Of a stretch of DNA of 64,000 nt, positions 22,466 through 33,319 are shown piece by piece (positions within the stretch are counted from its first letter, which is position 1; the number at the start of each line of letters is the position of its first letter). The position numbers and the translations under genes were made by a program. Below the pieces are notes generated by a model. That model was not told the origin of the DNA, ran no database searches, and saw only the letters and a list, made by a program, of their open reading frames with translations. The DNA is taken from positions 495,460 through 559,459 of the forward strand of contig NMRA01000282.1 of NCBI GenBank assembly GCA_002633005.1. Reading direction: 5' to 3'. Source of the DNA: Phoronis australis (lineage: Eukaryota; Phoronida; Phoronidae).

Positions 22466-23888
22466 CTAGTCTCTGAAAGTGATGCACATATTGATACTTT
22501 CTGAGAACACAACAACAGAGCAGCAAGGATTTTTTCTACAACGGTTCAAACAGTGGACCATGCTTCGGACATATTCAGAGTCTATCTTCTGAACTTTCTT
22601 GGTGCTGTTTACAGACACAAATTTCTCAATAACACGAGCGTATATTGTGACTTGTCCAGGGTTCAAATAGTTCAGTTCTCTGCAGGAGTCTGCCGCAGAG
22701 GATGTCTGACAAACTTCAGTACAGCCTGTAAAACATCACAGATATTTTTAATTCTAAAATCTATTGACAAATTCACAGAAACACTAGCCCATTTAGATTG
22801 TCACAACATTTCGGTTGGTCATGTATCCGGCTATTTTCAGCTATTGCAAGCTTACAGCGTTTTTAGAGGCACAGGCACGGGTGGTCATAGATTAGAACTA
22901 TTTTCATAGACCACGGTTGGATTTGAAGCTGGGTGTGGATCTTTCGGCTCTCAGTATCGCACTCGGTAACACCTGAAGATGTCAGGAGAAAGGACTGACC
23001 GAAACTTCGTGACAATATCATGAAATGGCTTTTAGATATCATCTTACTACGCCACCGCCTCAAATAGGTTTGAGAAAGCTTTGTTTTTCATTATTTTCAT
23101 CATTTCAATGAATGACAGTAACAAATACTTACACATCTACTCCACTGCTTCGTCACCGGGCTTTAAAACATCAGTGTAAAAATTTAGCGTTGAGTTAGGC
23201 CAGGTCCTAAGTCCGGATGTAGTGAGAACAATTGCAATCGACAACTGATGCTGCTTTTTGTTAAAAGTGCGAAACGTTATGTCTGATGTTACAAATTTTT
23301 CTAGTTCAGATTTCTAAGTTGAAACTACCGCTGCCTTCAAGAGCCACGTTGATGGGCAATGAGTAAATTAAAATCCAAGTATCAACCGCATTAGCTACAA
23401 AACTGGACTTACTACTTAATGTAACGATATCCTGAAGATGAGCTGACAGGGCATCATATCTGGTTAGAGAATATGGTACCGTGTTCTGGACAAACAAAGA
23501 TTCATTATCGATTACGCATTATCCACTCACCAGAACAAAATGGTACTGGACAATAGTCCCATATCACTGAAGGGTGAGTTGTAAAGCACCAGGGTGACTG
23601 TTTCCCGTCTGGGTTCCTGCAGTAGTTTTCAATTGTGTCCGCATTAAGCCTTATAGTATGAGTATGAGGAGTCTGTGCATCCCATCTCTGACAGGTCCTT
23701 CCTGACCTTGTGACTGACATGGTACCATTGTAATCCTTGCCGGACACAAAGAACTTACATTCACGGCCGTCTGTTGTAACTGTTGTCGAAAGAGGTCGAT
23801 TATGGCATTGTTTATTCGTTTGACAAATGGCCGCCAATAGAACAAATATGTAAACAGTAAAATTTGCAACATCGTTTCCTCGAAACAT
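22466..23888 (-). CDS. Two-exon gene for a small secreted kringle-PAN protein
   Basis: Exon 1 is 23888-23531. It starts MFRGNDV, has a hydrophobic stretch (VYIFVLLAAIC) that can act as a signal peptide, then one kringle with six cysteines at ECKFF, TCQRWD, YCRNP, PWCFTT and YCPVPFC. The donor GTGAGTG follows in phase 1. Exon 2 (22725-22466) starts after TTTTACAG in the matching phase and encodes a PAN/apple-like domain ending CITFRD and a stop. The joined product is about 205 residues with no internal stop. Kringles bind proteins or lysine/carbohydrate ligands outside the cell. The precise role is unknown. The intron (about 805 bp) contains the inverted stem-loop repeat at 22733-23063. A further upstream exon cannot be excluded. 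Confidence 0.7.
22733..23063. repeat. Inverted stem-loop repeat inside the kringle gene intron
   Basis: Second copy of 18184-18515, nearly identical. The core CCTGAAGATGTCAGG...CTGACCGAAAC lies at about 22972-23006. Confidence 0.65.
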
Positions 23889-23899
23889 TCAGACACTGG

Positions 23900-24440
23900 T
23901 GTTCATGCACTCTGCTCCAAAAATTTCTTAGATTTTTTTAATATTTCATTTCTCATCAAACACTGGTTGAAAACTGACTTTTTGACTAGGTATATTTAAA
24001 GATGTATCACAGAAAACCGAGAAAGTAACTTAGTAAACTGTGACAGCTTTTTCGGCAGTTCGACTTGAACAATTTTATCAAAAACTTGGTCGTGTCATTG
24101 ATAAAGGTGTTTTGATATAAATTTACCTTTGTTTTTCACTACCTTTAAGTAAAAATTCATCACGACGAGATGTTGTCAGCAATAGGTCGGTATCATTTCC
24201 AAAATCAAATTCTAGTCATTTTCTACTTTCAGAAAATATATACTTTAATGAATTTAATTCACTAGTATTTGGCTGCATGTCGATCAGCTAAATCATGATC
24301 TTACGTAATATGCGATTGAATTTCTTTTACAAAAGTTTCATCAGTCGAGAAATAACATTAAAGTGAACTTTTGTAGATAGCAATCGACCTTGCATTTACG
24401 CTTTTTGCTATCCAAACTTCTTAGTTTAAAAAAAGAGAAG
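23900..24440. other. AT-rich upstream region of the kringle gene
   Basis: A diverged counterpart exists at about 46040-46300 (AATTTTATCAAAAACTTGG, TTAAGTAAAAATTCAT), upstream of the broken kringle paralogue. No promoter element was identified with confidence. Confidence 0.4.
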
Positions 24441-24469
24441 ATCAATGTCCTTTAACTATGGTGGCCATT

Positions 24470-24645
24470 TTGAAGTCGTCCCTGACATCACCGTCCCCAC
24501 GTTCCCGCGTTCCACTGATCCCAAACTGATGCTGAATTGTCCTGTTGTTCCCCGGCGTTATTTTCCCCAGTATTGTTCGTTCCCAGTTCGACCCCATGTT
24601 CTCCCAATTCGATCGTACCGGGTCCCGATGTTCATTCTACTTCTT
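24470..24645. repeat. Minisatellite arm (CCCCATGTTCTCCC-type units)
   Basis: Degenerate units of about 15 bp such as CACGTTCCCGCGTTCC and GACCCCATGTTCTCCC. The inverse units are at 26520-26665. The two arms enclose the kringle exons at 25029-26400. Confidence 0.55.
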
Positions 24646-25028
24646 AGAACAAGTCCAAAATTAAACTTAAGTTGAAATTCAGAATTAACATTAATTTTCT
24701 GAGCTTGATGGAGGGTAGAATGGTGCGCGCCTTATTTGTCTGAGCCCTCGTGCTCAGGAATGGTGATGAAAATGCACGCCTATTTCTAAAGAAAAACATA
24801 CCTCGCGTGATTTCGCTCACACGTAATCAGTGGCACACGTTTAAATGTTTGGACGTTGCTTAGAGGTAATCAAGTAACATCCCTTGTAATTTGCATTGCC
24901 TATGCTCTACAATTATAGACCAAGTTTCACATATAGGCGGATACGTGAATGGGGGCCAGTTAGATTTCTATATATGTTTAAGGAATTTTCCGTAGACATT
25001 TCACCTCTATGGAAAACCGTGTGCTTAC

Positions 25029-26400
25029 CCGAACATAATGGAACCGGACAGTATTGCCATCTGACGGTAAGATTTGTTGTGTAGCACCATGGAGATTGGG
25101 CATGGGCTAACCCTGCATGTCGGCAGAAGTTTTCATGTACTCCTTCGAGATCGCCGTGAGTGTGTGGGTGTTGCGTATCCCATCGTTGACATGGTATGCC
25201 TAACATGGTAATGTTAATTGTTCCGTTGTACGAATATCCCCGACTTTCGTTCTTACAATCTTGATGGCCTGTGAAAACAGCACACACGTTTTTACTTTTA
25301 AAGTCTATTGATCTACTTACACAAACTCTAGCCTCTCTAAATTGGCACCTCGTTTCGGTCTCTCATTTATCCGACCATCTTCAGGTGTTGCATTCTTACA
25401 GCGTTTTAAGAGGGTCATGCACAGGATCTAGTATGTTCTTGGTGGTCATAGATTAGCACATTTTTCTTGGGGCACGGCTGTATTTGAACATCGGATCTTT
25501 CGATTCTCAGTCTGCATTCTATAACACCTGAAGATGGCAGAATAAATGACCAGCCGAAACGAAGTGTCAGTGTTAACGGGTTAAAGGTGGGAATAGATTT
25601 TAGAAATTATCTTACGATGTCACCACCTCACATAGGTATTAGGAATCGTTGGGTTTTCATAATTTCTAACATTGCAATTAATGACAGTAACGAATTCTTA
25701 CACATCTACCCCATTCTAAAAATCTAAAAACATGATCGCCACCTGAGTGCAAAAAGCTAAGGCTAAGTTTTACCCAGGTCGTAAGTCCGGTCGTAGCCTA
25801 ACTATGACGATTGTAGGCACGGCTGTAATGCCTACTTGATGCTGCGCTTTTCATGAGTGCGTAAGTTTGTACCTGAAGTTACTCGTTTTTCATATTCCTA
25901 TTTCTAAGTCAAAATGGCCACTATGTGCAGGAGCCACGTTGATGTACAGTGGGTAAATTAAAGTAGAGGTTTCGACCGTGTTAGCTATAAAATTGGACTG
26001 ACAACCTTTGATAAAACAATCTCCTGAAGATGAGCTGAAATAGATGCATTATATCTGGTTAGAGAATTCATTATCGATTGCACATCATTCACTCACCAGA
26101 ACAAAATGGTACTGGACAGTGCTGCCATCTCACTTTAGGGTCAGTTGTGTAGCACCAGGGCGAGCTTTCCGAGTCTGGGTTCCTGCAGTAGTTTTTAATT
26201 GTGTACGATCTCAGCTTTTTATGAGTATGAGGAGTCTGTACATCCCATCTCTGACACGTCCTTCCCGACCATGTGACTGACATGGTACCATTGTAATTCT
26301 TGCCGGAGGGGAGGAACTTACATTCACGGCCTTCTGTAACAACTTTTGTCAAAGAAAGTCGATTATAGCATTGTTGACTCGCAGTTTGCTTTCGACGCAA
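25029..26400 (-). CDS. Two kringle exons of a second gene (partial or decayed)
   Basis: The upstream kringle exon runs from about 26376 to 26097: CYNRLS, ECKFLPSGKNYNGT, TCQRWD, YCRNP, PWCYTT, HCPVPFC, then donor GTGAGTG in phase 1. The downstream kringle exon is 25268-25029: acceptor TTTTCACAG, GHQDCKNES, YSYNGT, PCQRWDTQ, FCRHAG, PWCYTT, YCPVPLC, donor GTAAGC. It is a symmetric phase 1-1 module of 240 bp. Both kringles keep six cysteines. No signal peptide is seen before the first: a TAG lies in frame upstream where the neighbour gene has its leader. No terminal exon is identified between 25029 and the start of the next gene. It may be a gene fragment, or its ends may lie elsewhere. Confidence 0.6.
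25281..25640. repeat. Inverted stem-loop repeat between kringle exons
   Basis: Diverged relative of 18184-18515, with CACCTGAAGATGGCAG...CAGCCGAAACGAAGTG at 25525-25566 and the inverse form near 25350-25385. It again abuts a splice acceptor, that of the exon at 25268. Confidence 0.6.
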
Positions 26401-26519
26401 TCCACTCGCTACTTTAAGATCGCCAAGTTTTCAATATCTCTCTCGCAAAAGGACTATTGATGGGGGATGAACTTAATTAATCGAGTCGGACGACATCACA
26501 ACGAGGTAACATATGGCAG

Positions 26520-26665
26520 GGGGTTATCACTCCACGGGAATATAGGTCGCCTGAGAAACGGCGATACTGGGGAACATGGGCCCGAGGAACACTGGGACGG
26601 GGGAATATCAGTTGGGTAACAGCGAGACGGGAGAATACTGGAACGTTGGAACAGACCTTTAATTC
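26520..26665. repeat. Minisatellite arm (GGGGAACATGGGC-type units)
   Basis: Units such as CTGGGGAACATGGGCCCG, AGGAACACTGGGACGG and GGGAATATCAGTTGG form the inverse of 24470-24645 and match the right arm in element 2 intron 1. Confidence 0.55.
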
Positions 26666-27430
26666 AACATCCCAACTTCACCGATCAATCACTTCAGTGG
26701 CTGCCATGTTACAAGGTTACGCTGCTAAGGTCTCCAGCACAATTGCATAACTTTACAGATCTTGTATGATTATGCTTTTTCGAGAGTCAAATGGACGTTG
26801 GAGAGATTTTAGATTAAATTTCTGATTTGGACCGGAGTAGTGAATTTGTAGTTTGGGGAGAAAATAAAAATCACAAAGAATTGATCATTTTTGGCAAAGC
26901 AATGAAAAAATTACATAGGTTTGGTGAATTTCTTTACGAAATCTTTCATGAAATCACTTCTAATTTAACTAAGGTACAACTTGAGAGCAAATTCTTAACG
27001 GAAAGTGTTTTAGCTCAAAAATCGTTTTCATGAGATAGAAAGCGAGTTTATAACCGCTGTAAGTAATAGAATTTCCGAATGCCTACTCGACTGAGTTTTG
27101 ATCGAGAGTTGCAGCTATTAAATCAAGCCTAATTTCATTGCTTCATTTTCATTTTGTTATTACTGTTCACCAAGCGAGACTCTTGAGGTACGGATCTATA
27201 CAATGGGCGATTTGTCGGCAAAGGTACGGTAGCCAACAAGCCCAACCTGTGGCCATGAGTGGACGCTGGGAGTAGTTTGGTCTCTGATGTTTTTTAAGTT
27301 CCAGTCGTAGAACCACTTTCGACAATTTATCGTACTTCATACCAGAAGTTTTTCAACAAGACATTTTTGGGTGTTAAAATCATGTTACAGTATTGGAAAG
27401 ATGTTACATTTGACCTAAATGAAAAGTTTA
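26662..27430. repeat. Diverged segment, copy of 46329-47300
   Basis: Shared blocks are AATTCAACATCCCAAC, CACTTCAGTGGCT, TTTGGGGAGAAAA and CTAAGGTACAACTTGAG. The similarity extends the paralogy between 22.2-27 kb and 44.3-47.3 kb. From 27060 to 27430 nothing was recognised. Confidence 0.6.
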
Positions 27431-27482
27431 ATAATGTGTTTTCGCAACTTTTTAAAATTACTCATAATTGCTTAGCTAAGTG

Positions 27483-27514
<32 letters not shown>

Positions 27515-27517
27515 TGC

Positions 27518-27552
<35 letters not shown>

Positions 27553-28500
27553 TGTTATTACTGTTTTAATCGTCAATAATAATTCATTTGTGCCATGTTT
27601 ACCTGTTGCCCAGATGCCATTATATATGTTAATTCGATTTCTGAGAATTAGGCCTCCTGTTATCTGTAGTATTTTCCTTATATTCGTGAAATAAAATTTA
27701 AAAAGCGAAAAGTTTACATTGTAAAAGCACCCAATCCAGTACTTCGTGCTACTGAAAGCGTACAATTTATTTGACCCGCTCTTAGCGGACTGTCCTACTT
27801 GTTTGAATTTTTTCCGCCATCCAGTCACACCATCTAAATGTCCCGCTTTTTTACACACGGCCAAACTGACATAGTATCATATATTTTTGTAATTTCTCAA
27901 GCGACAGAGGCATATTTTCCAGCTCGACTGAAAAAAACGGGACGTTTCATGGGTTTTGCGGCACCCACATTTCCCCATTATATACAACTATAACTATAAA
28001 AACAACAAAAAAAAAACGCTGCGGGGCGTTTTTGTGTGTTACATCTCCCGTTCGAAAGAACACGCGGTCGGTACGTTTTCATGTGTTGCGACGAACATTT
28101 CACCCATACGTTTTGGCTTAGGCCACTCACTTTTTATCCTGGAGTCCAGCTTTTCAATCCATTTGTTCTGTTTTTTCGTTCTTTAATGTTGACCGGGACA
28201 ACTATGCAACGGGTATCAAAATAACATTGTTTCTTTTATTGTTATTATCCTGAGTCCATTGTCTTCTGTAACATAACAGTCGTAAAAATATGTTCTAATG
28301 TCTCTTGTTTGCAATAACATGCACTACACGTATAAGATCACAAACTTTTACTTTCTGAAGAAAAAAGTTTATTTCTTAACTTTTATGGAAAGTCCTACAC
28401 TGCAACCAATGTGATGATTTGTCCACAGTACATTTCAAAGCTTCCTTATCGAAATTTGTCAGTTTTTATCTATCAGAAAACCTTCATCTGCAAATTTCGG
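27430..28500. repeat. Segment duplicated at 50044-51100, with GT/GCGT microsatellite
   Basis: The two copies are nearly identical from GTGTTTTCGCAAC to CTTCATCTGCAA. A microsatellite of GT and GCGT units lies at about 27479-27556 and 50087-50163 and differs in unit number. The second copy starts at the N at 50043. The part 27890-28500 also has a diverged inverted relative at 43760-44340. Confidence 0.85.
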
Positions 28501-28745
28501 ATAGGTTCTTGAAGTGAATAGTTTATCGCATTTTTCAAAGATGCCACTGCGTTCTTAATTTTTACTCAAGAATGTAACTGTTTCAAGCGGCACCCAATGT
28601 CTAATTAATTATAATATGTAAAGAAGTGTAACTTTGGATGAATTTCTGCTAAATTATCCACAGCAAGTGTGAGGGATCCATTTTCTAAGACATTTGTCGT
28701 AATTGAAATGTTTTGATTCATTGAAATTATTTCCCTAATACCTTA
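28500..28745. other. AT-rich, nothing recognised
   Basis: No open frame or repeat partner was seen. Confidence 0.4.
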
Positions 28746-29480
28746 ACTAGTCATTTATTCCATACGCGTTGAATCAGTCGAGTGCAATACGGCCATGTAA
28801 CAATGTCTTCCGTATTCACCTCCCGCACTACTTCAACAGTGACCTCTGACAAGGTAAGTTCAAAACGTAGGTCAATGTCGACTCAACGTCTTTAGCCGAT
28901 TCGAACATCAAACTTTCCGAATATAGTTTAAAATAAAACAGTAATGTTGCAATAGCATAAATAACACTAGATATGCAATCTGGTCCTAAACGTAACATCT
29001 GGTACAACACTGTTAATTATATGACACTTCTGTCTCAGTTTTCAATTGCTAAATATATCTTCTGCAACTCAGGCGCCGATTCCTCCGTAACTACAATATC
29101 AAATATTTTTGTCATGCGCGCACCCAGCCTAAAATATAAGGTATAAGGGGCTCGAATTCTTCAGAATGTAGACCTTTTACTAACAAAAAACGAGGGACCA
29201 CGTTCACAGCTGTGAATTGTGCATTTGCAACTTTTTAGTGGACTTTTGTCTCGTTTTCTCGGACTTTTTGTTCCTTTAAGGAGAAGTTACAAGTTCAATG
29301 CACAGTTACCGTTGTTTTTATTTTTGTTCATCTCTTTTCAAGTAATAAATCGCTACATTTAAAACTATTTCTTTTGCTAGAGAAAGCTTGCAACCTAACG
29401 TGCAAGTACATACATATATGTTGTGATCCGCCACGTGAAAAGTCTGAGTAAAGAATTTAAATATCTGCCGAAAAAAATGA
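28745..29480. repeat. Segment, copy of about 56305-56870
   Basis: Same orientation. Shared blocks are CGCGTTGAATCAGTCGAGTGCAA, CCCGCACTACTTCAACAGTG, ACGTAACATCTGGTACAA, and, after a gap, ACAAGTTCAATGCACA and GTGATCCGCCACGTGAA. The 29100-29270 part (including GCGCGCACCCAGCCT) is absent from the 56-kb copy but present inverted at 442-525. Confidence 0.7.
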
Positions 29481-30195
29481 AAGAAACTTAGGAATTCGTA
29501 CTATTCCGTCTCGGTCGATACGCGGAATAATGTCTCGTGAGATTTTACTTCATCTACGCCACTCTCGGTACGTTTTGTGTATTTATATAACCTCTCTGGT
29601 TTATTTTCTTTTTTACATTACTATTTCACGCTGTTATTTTTCGCATTTTGGTAATACTCTTGGTTTTTAGAATTAAAAAAATAAACCAGTCAGGTATGGG
29701 AAATGATAATGACTTTATAATGACAGTAAATTCCACAGAAAATACACACAACGGAACAAACGAATACAAACTCTCATGCAGCCAGGACATTGGAGTGGGC
29801 ATTTTAGGCCTAAATCGCCATGGCGTCATGCTAAACATGCAAAAAGGCATGAACACAAAAGTAGACATTGTGTGTGAGTGAAATCTTTGATGAAACGATG
29901 AATTTGAATTTACTAAAGAAGAAATTCTTCGTATTAGTTTATTCACATCAAGTTAACTTTTTCCCAATCTCAACAACATAACATAATCGCCATCCTATCG
30001 TAGTTCTGAAATTGGCGCGCTTTTGATGGCTAATTGCGCTTTCTTGTGTGACGCTAAAATTGCTGCAAAACTAAACAGGTGGCAAGCAACAGAGCGCTCA
30101 TTAGAAACAATATTTGTCAACTTCGTATGACATTATTCATTCGGAACACTTCTAATATTTTCGTAGCCTCAAATTTCTCCTCATACTGAGGTGAG
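29480..30195. other. AT-rich intergenic stretch
   Basis: A short open frame (29648-29881) has no recognisable features. 29905-30000 resembles 51235-51330 (AAGAAATTC.TCGT, TTTATTCACATCAAG). Otherwise nothing is identified. Confidence 0.4.
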
Positions 30196-30199
30196 CGTT

Positions 30200-30280
30200 A
30201 TCTGCGCATGTGCGAGAAGTCACGTGACTATCAAGTTGGAGAATGAATTTCTGTACGCTGAAGTTCGCACATGCGCAGAT
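30200..30280. repeat. Perfect 16-bp inverted repeat with NRF1-like core
   Basis: ATCTGCGCATGTGCGA (30200-30215) is the exact inverse of 30265-30280, with 49 bp between that contain a CACGTGAC E-box-like site (30221). The arms resemble the NRF1 motif GCGCATGCGC with one difference. A regulatory role is inference. Confidence 0.55.
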
Positions 30281-30419
30281 CAGCAATGTTCATCTTCTAG
30301 GGATACCCGCGGCGTTTCGTTAATCGTGTATATAATTATATAATGTGTAGTAATGTACGCTCTAACGTCATACTGAAATTGACGATCATTGTGTCGAACT
30401 ATCTTGGCATGAAAAGTAA

Positions 30420-30540
30420 ATTTAAAGAAACTAGCATTGTCACGTTTTTCCCCGCGTGTTGGTGGGTGCAGGTTGTTACAGACCGGTGCTAATAGCTTTC
30501 GGTGCGACGACAGACTGAAGACTGTTTCGATTTAAAGGAG
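30420..30540. repeat. Short segment copied at 59475-59565
   Basis: A nearly identical block of about 90 bp (GTTGTTACAGACCGGTGCTA core) lies in the same orientation at both sites. Confidence 0.7.
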
Positions 30541-30704
30541 AAAGCCACTCAATTTAATTAGTCTCTTTTACCGTCTTAATCGGTCTATATCCACATCGCC
30601 TCTTATACGGTCGACCTCACCTTGCCGAGAGGTGTCGCGCTAACCTGTGAGGAAGGTGAGAAACGACGCAGCGACGTCAGTGGTTCGTCTGCAGAGTGAA
30701 TGCC

Positions 30705-30990
30705 GCTATATTGCGGTGCATCGTTCCCGCTTGTTCGAACATGAAGCTGCGAAGAAAGCGAGTATATAGTTTTTTCGACTTTCAGGAGAGCCCCAAATGC
30801 TTAGGAAGTGGCTCACGGTAGTGAAGAATGAAAGGTATGCTGTTAATAGCAAGTATGAGGCCGTGAAACATCTCCGTGTCTGTGGTCGGCATTTCATCGA
30901 CTTTGATGTCTCTGACGAATTCCGGCTTACCAAAGAACTATTCATACTTTCCATTGCCTGTGCATGTTCACGGCGCCTCTCTAGTATTTC
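30705..30990 (+). pseudogene. THAP-type zinc finger remnant with one frameshift
   Basis: In one frame the sequence reads RCIVPACSNMKLRRKRVYSF (first Cys pair at 30717 and 30732). After a one-base shift near 30780 it reads LRKWLTVVKN, then LRVCGRHF (Cys at 30881, His at 30890). The Cys-X4-Cys, Trp and Cys-X2-His order with proper spacing fits the C2CH THAP DNA-binding domain. THAP domains occur in P-type transposases and in host regulators. No other domain follows, so this is a fragment. The downstream part is repeated after the N at 63110 without the finger. Confidence 0.7.
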
Positions 30991-31900
30991 TTGATCAGTG
31001 TATTCCGGTTCGAACTGAAAGCCTGTGAAACCTAACGATCCGACCCGAGAAGTCTTTGTTGGATGAGCCCTTGACTAAGTCGGGATTGGCGTCGGACGAG
31101 TTGCAATGTTTATTATTCTGCCTTCTGTTTCAAAATGAATTATTCTCATCCTAACCAATGCTTATATAAAACTGAAACAAAGTATGTCTCATTAGATACA
31201 GTTTGTAATGCCTTTGCAGTATTCGTGAGTGCAAATGTTGAGAAGCCAGCGATGAATAAAGGTAACTGACCGGGCATCAAGGCCGTGTGAGCGCATGCTA
31301 TTTCAGTGTTTGCTGACAGAAAGCTGTTGTCAAATAGTTACTCGATTTTATATGCTATGGTCACATGTTAGGGGAATCTTTATTTAGAAATACAAATACT
31401 TTATTCAAATCATTGTAACTGTACAACCTTTGCCCTGACAGGACGGTATGTGGAAGGGGAACCCGACTTCGCGGCACCAGACAAGTAAGTAGATTTTCAG
31501 TTTCGTGTCTAATTCTTATAAATAATTACGAGCACATTATTTCTTTGGCTCACTATTATAGTCTTTTTGTAACCGGAAGTTTAGTTTCCAACTCAAGCTG
31601 GTTTATGTTCGTGCCAGTCCCGGCGGCCTCGACGGGCCTGATCGGGTTCCGAGCCACTGGCTGCGATAACAAGCGTTTTGTGTGTTTAGAACTAAAAAAT
31701 CACGAGTCTAAACAACACAGATCTAGGCTCTCTTGTCTGTATTTCAGGGAAGAATACTTAAAATTGATCTCCGAACAGACCCTGAACTCCTGCTTCGGAC
31801 CTTGGTAAACTGTCCTTTGTAGGCTACGGTGTGTCCAAATACCAATAAGTCCGCAGCAGCGAAATAAAACTCGGTGTATTTTTAAGGGTTTTACATCGAA
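30912..31900. repeat. Segment duplicated at 63111-64000
   Basis: Same orientation with moderate divergence: TGACGAATTCCGGCTTACC, TGTGCATGTTCACGGCGCC, TATAAAACTGAAACAAA, TTTCTTTGGCTCACTATTATAGTC. The first copy has about 130 extra bp of higher GC content at 31605-31735 that the second lacks. In the second copy a longer open frame (63346-63711) spans part of it, unrecognised. Confidence 0.75.
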
Positions 31901-32156
31901 GTTTGATGATTTACTGCTGTTAAACGATGAATTCAAGCGATGAGCTGACACCAGTAACCCGTGTTGTGAACTGCTGAACAGACTGCGCGTGAAACCAATG
32001 ACGTCATTGGATAATTTCAACACCTCCGCCTGCCGTGAGGAGTCAGGTAACGCAACCGAACGTGCCGTTATCGAGTAGAACTACTCAATCTAAATTGATA
32101 CAAAATAGGTTGATTTTTGGGTGGCATTCTCCTTTACTAACATTATTAAACTCAAC

Positions 32157-32640
32157 CGCACGTTCACAAGCCTACTCAAACAAAACTTCCGACGTAATGT
32201 CTGTTCTACGCTCCAGCCAGTGGTGCGAAGCCTTAACTTGTGATTAAATTCTGAGACACTTTCAGGAATTCAACTGTAACCCTCCAGTAACTGACTGATT
32301 TTCAACTTTTAACTGACTGCCACAAATCCGTGCTTGGGTATTTATAGTCTGAAGCAGTATTCTAAAACTTTTTACCAATTCAAGCACGTTCTAGAACTTT
32401 CCGGAATCCACCCAATCATTCTACAAACATATACTAGGCTCTAGAATGTTCCAGATTACATTAATCACTTACATGCTAGATTCTTCTAGAATATTCTACA
32501 CCATTCTGTTGTAAACAAATTGTATCATAAGTGTACTGACCTCAGGAGTAATGCCAATCAATAACACAAACAGAACAAAAGAACAAAATAATAAAACTAA
32601 GAACAGTGTCAGTCCACTCCTGACAACACACCCCTGCCAA
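32157..32640 (-). mobile_element. Ty3/gypsy 3' LTR
   Basis: Read on the minus strand, a purine-rich tract (CTTTGGCAGGGG) directly precedes TGTGTTGTCAGGAGTGG, the expected polypurine tract and LTR start. TCTAGAA-rich motifs and a TATTTATAG box follow (32337-32346). The far end, near 32157-32165, is set by comparison with 59599 and is approximate. Confidence 0.7.
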
Positions 32641-32707
32641 AGAGAAAATTACTCTATAATTTTCAAACACAAAATCATCTGACACAGATAGATAATCTTC
32701 TCCGCCT

Positions 32708-33115
32708 CTAAGGTGCTCCCTGACTTGTCTCTGTTAGACGACTTAAATAATCGGCACCAACGTTAGTCTTTGCCGGGATGTCCTCCACATAGCATTTATA
32801 AATCTGCAGCACTATTGCCAGTCGCATAATTTTGGGGCTTTCAATCTTGCAGCGATGAATATATACCAACGGCTTGTCAGGGGTCTGTCTGCACAAGGAA
32901 TTTCGTCCTGTAGAGGAAAACTCGAAACGTTTAACTGCAAACAATGTCGCCAAACACTCTTTCTCTTCTGTGAAGAAATGCCGCTCGCTCTCTTTAAACT
33001 TTCGGCTGGCATACGCAATAGGGAATGTCCCATCGTCAAACTCCTGCAGTAAAACTTCCCCTAAACCATCGTCCTGACAAGCAGTCGGGCCGAACAAAAC
33101 TCGCAAGCTCTGTGG
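32708..33115 (-). pseudogene. Ty3/gypsy RNase H fragment of a truncated retrotransposon
   Basis: The frame reads RVLFGPTAC, GEVLLQEFDDGTFPIAYASRK, ESERHFFTEEKECLA, DKPLVYIHR and NVGADYLSRL, the usual order in gypsy reverse transcriptase/RNase H. It runs directly towards the LTR at 32640 with integrase missing. The normal catalytic DAS..G motif is altered and DHKPL is PDKPL, so it is dead. On the upstream side nothing of the polymerase remains beyond 33120. Confidence 0.8.
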
Positions 33116-33319
33116 TAGGATCCAAACGCCCTGTCGCTGACATAAATCCCAAGCGTTAAGTAACAGAATTATTAAAACGTATTTAAATGGTTAACAGTCT
33201 AGCTTTGATTTCAGCGCCTTGCGATAAATTTACTATAATAAAATGGATTTTATTGTTTTACAGATCTGGTCAAAGCTAATAACTTCAAAGGCTTTATTCC
33301 ATCAAATAGTTATTCAAAC

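Noticed and set aside
27479-27556. Open frames rich in Cys-Val or His-Thr on both strands
   Set aside because: They are translations of the GT/GCGT microsatellite. The same applies at 50087-50163.
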